Shown here: one piece after another, positions 34,301 through 41,931 of the stretch
How the letters are laid out: every line of letters starts with the position of its first letter
Numbering within the stretch: position 1 is the first letter of the stretch
Assembly (NCBI GenBank): GCA_018653365.1
Contig: JABIAG010000001.1
Location: 390,951 to 454,950, forward strand
Length of the DNA: 64,000 nt
Source: Candidatus Woesearchaeota archaeon
GTDB lineage: Archaea > Nanobdellota > Nanobdellia > Woesearchaeales > JABIAG01
Direction of reading: 5' to 3'
Notes under the pieces: generated by a model
Databases searched by the model: none
Seen by the model: only the letters and a program-made list of their open reading frames with translations
Told to the model about the DNA's origin: nothing
Made by a program: the position numbers and the translations under genes

Positions 34301-37300
34301 AACTTTACATCGGGTGATAGAATTTATGCTCCTAGTGTGGCTGATGGCTTTGTTTATGTTGGAAGTATGGATGACAACATTTATCAGTTAAACGCTTCGA
34401 ATATTAGTATTCAATATGCTAATTTTACAACTGGAAATAATGTTTATGCAACTCCTGCTGTTGCTAATGGTTATGTTTATGTTGGGAGTTGGGACGATTC
34501 GTTTTATCAGTTGTTAGCAAGTAATATAAGCCAAGGAAATGCTGCTGCAATAGTTGATACAACCTTGCCTAATGTTACTTTAGAAGCTCCAATTAATGAA
34601 ACGAATACTACCGATACCACAATATACTTTGCTGGTAATGCAAGTGATGAAACTGCATTAGATAATGTTAGTTTATTATTGGATGGAGAGTATAATTATA
34701 CTAATTCTAGTGGATTAGTGAATGGTAGTTACAATATATCTTTTACTTTTGCACAAGATAATGTCACTTACTTATGGGCATTAGAAAGTTGTGACACAAG
34801 TGGGAACTGTAATACTACTGAGAACTTTACTTTGTATACGCATTATTATGTTGAACCCCCTACTGTTTACAATCAATCATCAGAAAACGCAACCGAATGG
34901 TGGATGTTTGGGAAATTCTTAAATCATACTAGTTGGGATGGAGTAAGTTATCCCACAGTTAGTGGATTGAATCGGGCTAATTTTACGACAGGCAATTTTG
35001 TTTATTCTAGTCCTGCTGTTGCGAATGGTTTTGTTTATATTGGGAGTTATGATAATAATGTTTATCAGTTGAATGCTTCAAACCTTTCAATACAGTATGC
35101 TAATTTTACGACAGGGGGTCTTACTTCTTCTTCACCTGCAGTGGTGAACGGTTTTGTTTATGTTGGAAGCAGAGATGACACACTTTATCAGTTGAATGTC
35201 TCTAATATCAGCCAACAAATTGCGAACTTTACTACGGGGGGGGATATTGATTCCAGTCCTGTTGTTGCGGATGGTTTTGTTTATGTTGGAAGTGATGATA
35301 ATAATCTTTATCAGTTGAATGCAAGTAATGTTAGTATACAATATGCTAATTTTACAATCAGTCAGGATGTTTCCTCTATTCCTGCTGTTGCTAATGGTTT
35401 TGTTTATGTTGGGGGAGTTGATTCTTATGTTTATCAATTGAATGCATCTAACATTAGTCAACAGTTTGCTAACTTTTCAACGTCCGGCATCGTTCTTTCC
35501 AGTCCTGCTGTTGCGGATGGTTTTGTTTATATCGGAAGTTTTGATGATAAGACTGTTTATCAGTTGAATGCTAGTAATATTAGTATTCAATATGCTACTT
35601 TTATAACTGGAGGAACTGTTAAGTCTAGTCCTGTTGTTGCGGATGGTTTTGTTTATATTGGGAGTTATGATAATAATACTTACCAGTTGAATGCTTCAAA
35701 CATCAGTATTCAATATGCTAATTTTACGACAGGGGATGACATTCATTCTAGTCCTACGGTTGCGAATGGTTTTGTTTATGTTGGGAGTTATGATAATAAT
35801 CTTTATCAGTTGAATGCAAGTAACGTTAGCATACAATATGCTAATTTTTCAATTGGCTTAGATGTTTTTTCTAGTCCTGCGGTTGCAAATGGATATGTTT
35901 ATTTGGGCATTGGTTATGGCGTATACCAATTATTAGCAAGTAACATAAGCCAAGGAAATGCTGCTGCAATAGTTGATTCAACTTTGCCTAATGCTACTCT
36001 GGAAGCTCCTGTTAATGAAACCAATACTACTTCAACTGTTGTTTATTTTGCTGGTAATGCAAGTGATGAAACTGCATTAGCTAATGTTAGTTTATTATTG
36101 GATGGAGCGTATAACTTTTCTAATTCAAGTGGATTGGTGAATGGTTCGTATAATATATCTTTTACCTTTGCACAAGATAATGCAACTTACTTGTGGGGAT
36201 TAGAAGCATGTGATACAGGTGGCAATTGTAATACTACTGATAATTACACTTTGATAACATATTATGAAGTTGTTCCTTTGGTCTCAGGAGCAAATAGTTC
36301 ATCACAAAACACTTCAGAATGGAGAATGTTAGGAAGATACCTAAATCATACTGGTTATTATCCTGCAGAAGTTAACATGAGCGGATTTGGACAATTATGG
36401 AACTTTAGTGCAGGAACAGACTTTGTATACGCAACTCCAACAATAGCAAACGGAATGGTATATGCCTCAACAGGATCTACCCAAGGAAGATACACATACG
36501 CACTTAACAAAACAACAGGAAGCATAATCTGGAATTTTACAAGAGAAGAAAATGATTTTGCTTATTCCTCTCCAGCAATAGCAGATGGAAAAGCATTCTT
36601 TGGCTCTGATAGCGCTGTATTCTTTGCAGTTAATGATACTACTGGACTACAATTATGGAATTATACTTTTGGAAGCACACAATATATCCGTGCTTCACCA
36701 ACAGTAGCAAATGGATTAGTCTATTTAGCAACTATAGATGGCGGAGCAGGAGACGGAACATTCTATGCCCTGAACTCAACTAATGGAAGCATAGTTTGGT
36801 TTAAAGCCGGAGGCGAATCCCAAAATTCTCCAACAGTTGCAGACGGACTTGTTTACAATGTAGATGAAAAAATATTATATGCGTATAACGCCACTGATGG
36901 AACGCAAGAATGGAGCTTTAACTTACGAGCAAATTCTCAAACCTTACAGGGAGGGCCTCCAGTATCAAAAGGAATGTTGTACCTGACAACCATCTTAGAC
37001 AATTACACTTATGCATTAAATGCTTCCACAGGAACACAAATATGGAATTTTTCCATGTTAGAAAGAACTGCAAAATATCCTGCAATAGCAAACGATATAC
37101 TGTATGTTACAACAAATAACAATAGAACCTATGCACTAAACGCTACAAACGGAACACAGATCTGGAACTACACCACAAACGGAGGTTTAGGAGCTGCAAC
37201 TGTCAGTGAGGGAGTGGTATTTGTAGGAAGTGCAGATAAATCATTATACGCATTGAACGCTACAACCGGAGTATACATCTGGGAGTCAACACACTCACAA

Positions 37301-40273
37301 AGCACCATAACTGCAGCATCAATAGCAGACGAAATTGTCTACTACGGATCTTATAACGACTTATACGCATTTACAAATGGACAGGATGCTGTAACAGCAG
37401 ACACAACTAACCCAACATTCACAGGAATAAGTAATGTAACAGAATACCTAAATGCAACACTAAACCTAACCATAAATGCAACAGACAATGTAGCAGTAGA
37501 CAGCTTTAGTGTAAATAACACAGATAACTTCAGCATAAACAGTAGTGGATATTTAACCAACGTTACAAACGTATTCGGAGTCTATTGGTTAAACATAACA
37601 GTAAATGATACAGCAGGAAATGAAAATTCAACAATAATTTGGATAAACTATACAACAGCAAATGCTGCACCAACCACAACAACCATTCCAAACGTGTCAT
37701 TCACCTCTGGAGGTTCAACAACAATCAACCTAAGCGCATACTTCACAGACCCAAACAATGATGATTTGAATTTTACCAACGCAACTACAGGAACATTTAC
37801 CAGTACAATAGATCAGGATACAGGAGTTGTAACAATATCATCAAGTACAGAGGGAACACACTACTCAGTATTTACAGCATCAGATAGCTTGTTAACAACA
37901 GATAGTAACAATGTAACCATAACCGTAAGCGCAGCCGGAGGCGGTGGCGGCGGTGGCGGTGGCGGTGGCGGTGACGAACCTACAGAAGAATGTGGTGATG
38001 GAAGTTGTAATGGAGATGAAACCGCATCTAGTTGTCCAAGTGATTGTGATGGAACTTGTGATGCTGCCTGGACCTGTAATAGTTGGAGTAGTTGTACTGC
38101 GGGAACAAGAACAAGAACCTGTGTAGATTTAGAAGGATGTGGAACAACCGATGGAAAACCTGCAGAATCAGAAAGTTGTACTGTAGCACCTCCTCCTTGT
38201 GAAGGGGATGATTGTGAAGTATTCAGTCCTGAAGTAATTGAAAGCGTAGTCACTACTATAAATGAAGCAGACATAGATGGAGTTGAAGGATTCACAACAT
38301 ATACTAAATTTGAAGGCAATAAAACCAACAATACCGAAGTACCTTGTTACGAATCACTACAAGAAGTAACACTTAGCCCAACAAGTGAAGAAATAAGCAT
38401 CCCTCTTGAACAAGGTAGAGAAATAGTAGTAGACCCATTCGAATTAACTTGTGACGGAGGGGCAGTTGACCTAACTGCAGCAGTACCTTATAATTATGAC
38501 GACTTCGAAGTTTATGTATGTCGGGGGGGATATTGCGGACCTGTAAAAGCAGAAAATATATCTGCATTGGTTTGTGAAGATAACTTAGTTCAAGAATATC
38601 TAAGAACTGAAGAGATATATCAACCAAATATAGAAACACTAAATCAAACATTAGTAGAACAAACACTAACTTTAGAATCTGATTCAATAAGTGTTGGTGA
38701 TGTAAGTGCAACATTCCACGGCCCTACTGATAATGTATATGTGGCAATAAAAGGACTTGCTGCAACCATAACCCAACCTGAAAATCCAAGTCTAAAAATT
38801 GTTGGCTTACCAACACAAATCAAAATCGCACCTCCAACAGACCTAAACGTAAGTCTAACACTTCCATACAAGCTAGCAGAGAACATAAATGAGGAAACAC
38901 TCAAAATAGCAGCATTCAGGGGAAGAAATTGGAGATTATTTGATACTACTATAAACAAAGAAACCAAAACAGCAAGTATAGAAGTAGATAATTTAACACA
39001 ATACTTAAACGAAAACAACGAAGCAACATTTGCAATACTCGGAACAATTTGTGTAGATTGTTTAAACGCAAGCCTAAAAGAAGTATATGAATATACTGAA
39101 AATTCAAGCATAGCAGTAGTACTAGTTCATGGATTTGGAAGTACACCTGCATCTTTCCAAGCAATGATCAACGATTTTAGCCTAACAAGACAACCAGTAG
39201 ACGTATGGACCTTTGGATACCCACACAATAAACACATAGAAGATAATGCCGAAGAGTTTTCCGAATTAATGAATGTTAATCTAAACGAATATGAACAAAT
39301 TATCATAGTAGCACACTCTTTGGGAGGGGTAATATCCCAATACGCATTGTTAGATGCAAAAGAAACAAGAAAACCATACTTGAAAAGTGTTGAAGAATTA
39401 GTATTAATGGGCGTACCAAATCAAGGAGTACATTCCTTTGAAAGCTTAAACACGTTTGCTGGTGCATTGGCTAATACCAAATCATTAAACACCTTATTTG
39501 ACTTTAATAGCGTATCAATACAAGATCTAAAGAAAATTAGGGTAATCGAACGAGTAAGAGGCGTAAATTACCGAGTTGTAGCTGGAACCAAACCTTACAT
39601 TTTTCAAGCAGGACCAATAAAAATATCTTCATCACTATTATTTAACTTCACTGAAACAAATGACGGACTACTAACAACAACAAACGTAAGAACAATTGGG
39701 GGATTCCCTGTAGATAAAATATGTGAAGATTACTGGGAATTATACTTAACACACACAGAATTAAATGACGACCAAAAAGCAAGAATGTTAGTCGGAATGC
39801 TGGTTGCAAATGAGGTCGGACTAGATAAAATAGATGTTGGAAGTAAAAGATACCTAAAAATCAATATTCCGGATTGTACAACGGGAGATAAAGTATTCGT
39901 AAGTGGAACACAAAAATTCGAACAAGCAACATCTAATTACGATATTTGTGAAGTAGTAGCAAAAGAAATGTTTGCAACTCCTGGAACCTGTGAAGATAGC
40001 ATACAAAACCAAAACGAAAAAGGAATAGACTGTGGCGGAATTTGTGCACCTTGCTTTAACTTCAAAGACTTTTACCAAAGTACAAAATTCTTATTGTACT
40101 TCATCTTATTGGGAGCAGCAATAATTGGAGGCATGGCAACAGTAAGACACTTTGCACCTGCACATTACATAGAAGAAGAACCAATATTTAACTTTAGATT
40201 TATGAAAGGATTAGACCATGATGTACAAAAAATAACTGAGGAGATAAACAAACTAAAAGAAAAACTAAAATAA
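28352..40273 (+). CDS. Giant membrane-anchored surface protein with beta-propellers and hydrolase domain
   Basis: 3973 residues in one frame. Order: signal-anchor 4-27; beta domain shared with the next gene (about 40-320); PQQ-like propeller I (333-678, repeats such as NGEQIWN); propeller II (693-1063, YVGSNDHNVYQLNAS repeats); a delta-60-like array (1110-1473, SSGNELWTKSLGG repeats); Ig-like module (about 1603-1698); propeller III; Ig-like; propeller IV; Ig-like; propeller V (2647-3012); cadherin/Ig-like region; polyglycine linker (about 3196-3207); Cys-rich CGDGSCNGDE; thrombospondin-1-like WTCNSWSSCTAGTRTRTC; beta region; alpha/beta hydrolase (VHGFGS at 3592, AHSLGG with Ser3656); IDCGGICAPC motif; C-terminal membrane span (about 3913-3933) and cytoplasmic tail. 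Very many N-x-S/T sites suggest heavy N-glycosylation. Function is unknown; adhesion or cell-cell contact is inference. Confidence 0.85.
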   Translation: MKDNNLWFHVSVLLVLIIFLVSFGTHLNFVGKTTHILGMFVDGEFQDNVDKWYESNKVYLWSPSYNVNLHGVALSGNVSGTGEVKTYLVHEQEQYLINSFTVDNEVVRFDESCTETCDLGGLESKKYLLRFEIAGDVRYQINSIKYSSSSIIGQEEIVDRFSPTTPVEELVDDLVLELEGTEKAIPEDITVSFKNELGYELSAQKTKRQDGKFDLVFGEEAPAFGAASESPKSKVTVKGLTKSVNAKLGTLEGKNTEVFAMDHVTVDEAIVTLTKTGEVNAIQKCDEFDVTGFSCNSGWYETNLDFTDNGATITFTVNSFSGYAGINSSSQTNSEWIMQGRFLNHTGYYPESLNISSLSNMWTYSTGSSLSEGPAIKDGVAYLPANDQKLHAINLTDGEKIWEVPLVTSSQARPALVNGVLYFGSATGIFYAINITDQSEVWNFSSPNQIRTSAAVVDGKVFFGSTMEEYFALNQTNGEQIWNNSHSVGVGGASSSPGYSDGMIFYGSRGRKFYAVNATNGEQIWNQSGYGYDLASTPLIVRDEVFFGAYLQVYSYNKTNGDLIWNFSKSSNYFLAGLATDQEKIYAGSYDDKLYALNITNGEQVWNFSAGNNIYATATTTPTEVILAANNSVFIINSTTGEQIWNYTIHDTTQAQPAIVDGNLFVASENGDLYAFGTVIDYTPDTTSYNQSSENQSEWWMFGKYLNHTSWDGVSYPTVSGLNRANFTATNNFYSGIAVAEGAVYAGSWDKNVYRFNATNISLTETSFLTGGVIYTSSPVIVEGFVYVGSDDGRIYQLNSSTMVQHANFTTGNQVRSSPAVANGYVYVGSNDHNVYQLNASNVSIQYANFTTGGTVYSSPAVANGYVYIGSADNNVYQLNANNVSIQYANFTTPDQQYSGPAVVDGFVYVGGSDFSETTGHIFKLNASNISIQSSNFTVLNGIFTYSSPTIVEDSIYIGNTDGTIYQINKTTMNQTANFTSGDSIQSAPAVADGFVYVGSNDYNVYQLNSSTLVQYANFTTGGIVFSSPAVANGYVYVGSADDSLYQLLASNISLGNAVAIDSLVNITLTYPTTNINVTQNEWFNVTLNASCIQGNCGESNVSLRNGITYLTYLGETSSDYGTSIVETSDGGFVVTGDTLSYGGVGGDLLLSKFDSSGNELWTKSLGGDSSERGYSVVETSDGGFIVTGHTYSYGGSDYDVLLVKFNSSGAEQWTKSLGGSSSEKGFDVVETSEGDFVVTGSTQSYGDGGDSILLVKFNSSGVEQWTKSLGGNNNDVGRSIVETSDGGFVVTGYTQSYGDGGVDVLLAKFNSSGNELWTKSVGGASVEWGYDVIEISGGFVVTGYTHSYGSSDADVLLIKFDSSGNELWTKYLSGNSDDEGHAVVEASDGGFVVTGRTKSYGGIDIDVLLVKFDSSGNELWTKSLGGGLTDIGESIIETDDKGFVVSGSTSSYGGSSADILLVKFDHLGNVEGLENIVSESAYSSSYSVSAVTNITAESDETVAESDEDVTELDETAVWERVQVGYPLVHVGSNVTLYTNKSNNPSTISLNSGESELVVFYVNATGNNMSTYEIFGIVNLTDSLNINSQTSKINVTILTVVDTILPNVTLSLPVNETNTTDTTIYFAGNASDETALDNVSLMLNGEYNFTNSTGLINGSYNISFTFAQTNATYLWGLEACDTSGNCNTTENRTLWTYYDPQPIAMQSSENETEWWMFGKYLNHTSWDGVSYPTINGLNRANFTSSSNFHAGAAVVNGFVYVGSYDNNVYQLNASNISIQYANFTTGHFVLSSPVAGGGFVYVSGFDNYTYQLNASNISQQVANFTTNYRAFVPVVANGYVYLGSNDHNVYQLNASNISQQVANFTTGHEVWWSPAVANGYVYVGSYDNTVYQLNASNIGQQVANFTGGGAYSSAPVVVDGFVYVGGAKFYQLNASNISIQYANFSTGGSLTSSPAVVDGFVYVGCENNDIYQLNASNISIQYANFTSGDRIYAPSVADGFVYVGSMDDNIYQLNASNISIQYANFTTGNNVYATPAVANGYVYVGSWDDSFYQLLASNISQGNAAAIVDTTLPNVTLEAPINETNTTDTTIYFAGNASDETALDNVSLLLDGEYNYTNSSGLVNGSYNISFTFAQDNVTYLWALESCDTSGNCNTTENFTLYTHYYVEPPTVYNQSSENATEWWMFGKFLNHTSWDGVSYPTVSGLNRANFTTGNFVYSSPAVANGFVYIGSYDNNVYQLNASNLSIQYANFTTGGLTSSSPAVVNGFVYVGSRDDTLYQLNVSNISQQIANFTTGGDIDSSPVVADGFVYVGSDDNNLYQLNASNVSIQYANFTISQDVSSIPAVANGFVYVGGVDSYVYQLNASNISQQFANFSTSGIVLSSPAVADGFVYIGSFDDKTVYQLNASNISIQYATFITGGTVKSSPVVADGFVYIGSYDNNTYQLNASNISIQYANFTTGDDIHSSPTVANGFVYVGSYDNNLYQLNASNVSIQYANFSIGLDVFSSPAVANGYVYLGIGYGVYQLLASNISQGNAAAIVDSTLPNATLEAPVNETNTTSTVVYFAGNASDETALANVSLLLDGAYNFSNSSGLVNGSYNISFTFAQDNATYLWGLEACDTGGNCNTTDNYTLITYYEVVPLVSGANSSSQNTSEWRMLGRYLNHTGYYPAEVNMSGFGQLWNFSAGTDFVYATPTIANGMVYASTGSTQGRYTYALNKTTGSIIWNFTREENDFAYSSPAIADGKAFFGSDSAVFFAVNDTTGLQLWNYTFGSTQYIRASPTVANGLVYLATIDGGAGDGTFYALNSTNGSIVWFKAGGESQNSPTVADGLVYNVDEKILYAYNATDGTQEWSFNLRANSQTLQGGPPVSKGMLYLTTILDNYTYALNASTGTQIWNFSMLERTAKYPAIANDILYVTTNNNRTYALNATNGTQIWNYTTNGGLGAATVSEGVVFVGSADKSLYALNATTGVYIWESTHSQSTITAASIADEIVYYGSYNDLYAFTNGQDAVTADTTNPTFTGISNVTEYLNATLNLTINATDNVAVDSFSVNNTDNFSINSSGYLTNVTNVFGVYWLNITVNDTAGNENSTIIWINYTTANAAPTTTTIPNVSFTSGGSTTINLSAYFTDPNNDDLNFTNATTGTFTSTIDQDTGVVTISSSTEGTHYSVFTASDSLLTTDSNNVTITVSAAGGGGGGGGGGGGDEPTEECGDGSCNGDETASSCPSDCDGTCDAAWTCNSWSSCTAGTRTRTCVDLEGCGTTDGKPAESESCTVAPPPCEGDDCEVFSPEVIESVVTTINEADIDGVEGFTTYTKFEGNKTNNTEVPCYESLQEVTLSPTSEEISIPLEQGREIVVDPFELTCDGGAVDLTAAVPYNYDDFEVYVCRGGYCGPVKAENISALVCEDNLVQEYLRTEEIYQPNIETLNQTLVEQTLTLESDSISVGDVSATFHGPTDNVYVAIKGLAATITQPENPSLKIVGLPTQIKIAPPTDLNVSLTLPYKLAENINEETLKIAAFRGRNWRLFDTTINKETKTASIEVDNLTQYLNENNEATFAILGTICVDCLNASLKEVYEYTENSSIAVVLVHGFGSTPASFQAMINDFSLTRQPVDVWTFGYPHNKHIEDNAEEFSELMNVNLNEYEQIIIVAHSLGGVISQYALLDAKETRKPYLKSVEELVLMGVPNQGVHSFESLNTFAGALANTKSLNTLFDFNSVSIQDLKKIRVIERVRGVNYRVVAGTKPYIFQAGPIKISSSLLFNFTETNDGLLTTTNVRTIGGFPVDKICEDYWELYLTHTELNDDQKARMLVGMLVANEVGLDKIDVGSKRYLKINIPDCTTGDKVFVSGTQKFEQATSNYDICEVVAKEMFATPGTCEDSIQNQNEKGIDCGGICAPCFNFKDFYQSTKFLLYFILLGAAIIGGMATVRHFAPAHYIEEEPIFNFRFMKGLDHDVQKITEEINKLKEKLK
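30430..31540 (+). repeat. Propeller II repeat array inside the giant gene
   Basis: About nine tandem blades of 35-45 codons, each with VANGYVYVGS, then YQLNASN, then a YANFT segment. The same blade type recurs at 33470-34540 and 34875-35970, so the three arrays are mutual copies. Codon choice here (gttgctaatggttatgttta) differs from propeller V (gtagcaaatggattagtcta). Confidence 0.85.
31680..32770 (+). repeat. Delta-60/SBBP-like repeat array inside the giant gene
   Basis: About seven units of about 50 codons with the theme GGFVVTGYTQSYG, then DVLLAKFNSSGNELWTKS. This blade type differs from the PQQ-like ones on both sides. It is known in other families as delta-60 or beta-propeller SBBP repeats. 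Confidence 0.8.
33158..36265 (+). repeat. Three copies of an Ig-like module alternating with propellers
   Basis: Near-identical modules of about 95 codons at about 33158-33445, 34557-34850 and 35980-36265. Each has LPNVTL or LPNATL, NETNTT, YFAGNASDETAL, GSYNISFTFAQ and CDTSGNCNTT (CDTGGNCNTT in the third). The module plus the following propeller (about 1.4 kb) is the duplicated unit. Confidence 0.85.
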
Positions 40274-40297
40274 TCACCCTTTTTTGAGGGGGGTGTT

Positions 40298-40353
40298 ATG
40301 CCAGGAATTAACTTCCCTAAGCTTAACCCGTAAGCAAAAGTGGTTTTTGGCAT
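40298..40353 (+). ncRNA. Possible multi-stem RNA leader between the giant gene and its paralogue
   Basis: ATGCCA (40298-40303) can pair with TGGCAT (40348-40353). Inside are three consecutive small hairpins: GGAA/TTCC (40304-40316), GCTTA/TAAGC (40321-40335) and AAAA/TTTT (40336-40347). This makes a cloverleaf-like four-stem junction ending 28 bases before the ATG of the next gene. Stems are short and partly AT-only, so chance pairing is possible. It is too short for a tRNA. Confidence 0.3.
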
Positions 40354-40381
40354 TTCATCTCTCCATTTCATACTAACAAAA

Positions 40382-41866
40382 ATGAAAAACAACCTGACAA
40401 TATATGTAAGCATACTTATTTTATTAGTTACACTCTCATTATTTTCAAGCAATTTCGTTGATTTAACCGGACATGTAGTTGGAGATCTAATATTAAAAGA
40501 AAAAGCGTTTGAGGTAAACCAACACTTTTCTGAAACCGGAGTTTACCTTTGGAGTCCGGGGCAAAATGTTTCAGTAAAAGATTTAACCGTGGAGGGTGAA
40601 ATTTACGGAACTGGAAATGTTGAGGTAAGCCTAATAAAAGGTGGACAAAAAGTAACATTACTTAAAAGATCAACATCAAAAGAAGCCGTAGCAGTAGAAG
40701 AATATGTTGAGCTTCCAGAAGGAACCGATATTGGGTTAACACTACAATACGGAACTGGAGATTGGGATTCAGACAATGATGGAATATCCTCATTAACTGA
40801 TGGAATAGACTTTGAACTTAACCCTCTATTTTTCCTTGATATGGACAAGAGATCCCTTTGTACACTCTGGGAAGTATATAGTTTAGAAAAAGCAGATTAT
40901 ACATCCTCTTGCTATGGTGCAACAAGTTGTTGTAACTTTTTAGGACCTAGCTCATCATCATATGGGTGGAACGACGATTTCGTAGTAGTAAGTGGCAATC
41001 CTGGAGTAACAACGAATAATATTGTCTTGGCAAGGCTAGTTTTCTATAATGGCACTCAAGTCTCATATAGTAATTATGACGGACTTTTAGCAAAGTTTGT
41101 AAAACAAGAAATAATAAATAATTTTAATGAAAGTGGCGAGGACATATTTGAATCAAAAAACTATTTGATAAAAGTTGAACTAGCAGAAGACACATTCTTT
41201 GATTTTAAAACAATAAAATACAAAGTAGAAGAAATAGAAGAACAGATTGATGAAGGCGTGATAATGGCAGAAGAATCAGAATCAATTATAATTCCTGAAG
41301 TAGAATCAACCCCCTCTGGTTATAAAATATTAAAAGAAGAACCCGAAGATTACTTTGAAGTAACTTTAGATAAAAGTTATTTGGGAGGATTGCGAATAAA
41401 TACAAAAGACTTGTTAATGTTAGATTTAGAAATCGAACTAGACTTAACAGATTCATACCAAAAAATAACGTTTATAACCGACGAATCTTTAAGTGCAATA
41501 GCTAACCTTAAAATGCCTTTGAACAGGATTGAGGGAAGAAACTTAATCCTAAACGATGGAAAAACAGAAGCAACATATTTAAGAAGTGATGACAAAAACG
41601 CATATTACCGAGCCAACATCGAATTAAACAACTTAAATATTGTACTCTTAGATAAATTAGAAGAACTAGCACCTGAAAAACAAAAAAATAAAGACTGGTC
41701 AGTATACCTTTATTTTATTATTTCATTAGGTGCAGCAGTATGTATTTACTTCTTTGCAGGAGCAGGACAAGACCTAAAAGATTGGGCAGACATACACTTC
41801 AAAAGTTTAGCATTTAAACGAGACATAAAGAAAATAAGAAAATTAAGAAAAAAGTTTGAACAATAA
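40382..41866 (+). CDS. Membrane-anchored surface protein, paralogue of the giant protein's ends
   Basis: A 494-residue protein with an N-terminal signal-anchor (LTIYVSILILLVTLSLFSSN). A domain follows whose start matches the giant protein: ETGVYLWSPGQNVSVKDLTV here against NKVYLWSPSYNVNLHGVAL there, then GTGNVEV against GTGEVKT. GDWDSDNDGISSLTDG looks like a calcium-binding D-x-D-N-D-G loop of the thrombospondin-3 type. A C-terminal span (about 441-462, LYFIISLGAAVCIYFFAG) is followed by a basic cytoplasmic helix, as in the giant protein. The ATG at 40382 is chosen over one 42 bases upstream because the signal sequence then starts properly. Confidence 0.7.
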   Translation: MKNNLTIYVSILILLVTLSLFSSNFVDLTGHVVGDLILKEKAFEVNQHFSETGVYLWSPGQNVSVKDLTVEGEIYGTGNVEVSLIKGGQKVTLLKRSTSKEAVAVEEYVELPEGTDIGLTLQYGTGDWDSDNDGISSLTDGIDFELNPLFFLDMDKRSLCTLWEVYSLEKADYTSSCYGATSCCNFLGPSSSSYGWNDDFVVVSGNPGVTTNNIVLARLVFYNGTQVSYSNYDGLLAKFVKQEIINNFNESGEDIFESKNYLIKVELAEDTFFDFKTIKYKVEEIEEQIDEGVIMAEESESIIIPEVESTPSGYKILKEEPEDYFEVTLDKSYLGGLRINTKDLLMLDLEIELDLTDSYQKITFITDESLSAIANLKMPLNRIEGRNLILNDGKTEATYLRSDDKNAYYRANIELNNLNIVLLDKLEELAPEKQKNKDWSVYLYFIISLGAAVCIYFFAGAGQDLKDWADIHFKSLAFKRDIKKIRKLRKKFEQ

Positions 41867-41931
41867 GTTTCTGAGGGAGTTTAACAAAGTAGAATATAAA
41901 TCTTTAAATACCTCTTTTTTGTAATAATTCC

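Noticed and set aside
30430-36000. Regular repeats that could suggest a CRISPR array or satellite DNA
   Set aside because: Repeat units are about 105-150 bases, keep reading frame and encode propeller blades; there are no constant-length unique spacers and no cas genes.
37861-38331. Minus-strand frame rich in prolines opposite the polyglycine linker
   Set aside because: It is the complement of GGT/GGC repeats in the giant gene and not a gene.
28352-40273. Assembly artefact as explanation for a 12-kb frame
   Set aside because: The frame stays open throughout, copies differ by many scattered changes, and N- and C-terminal anchors match the neighbouring paralogue. Copy number could still be misassembled.
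40298-40353. Cloverleaf-like pairing as a possible tRNA
   Set aside because: Only 56 bases, lacks a seven-base acceptor stem, a TTC-type T-loop and a CCA-adjacent end.
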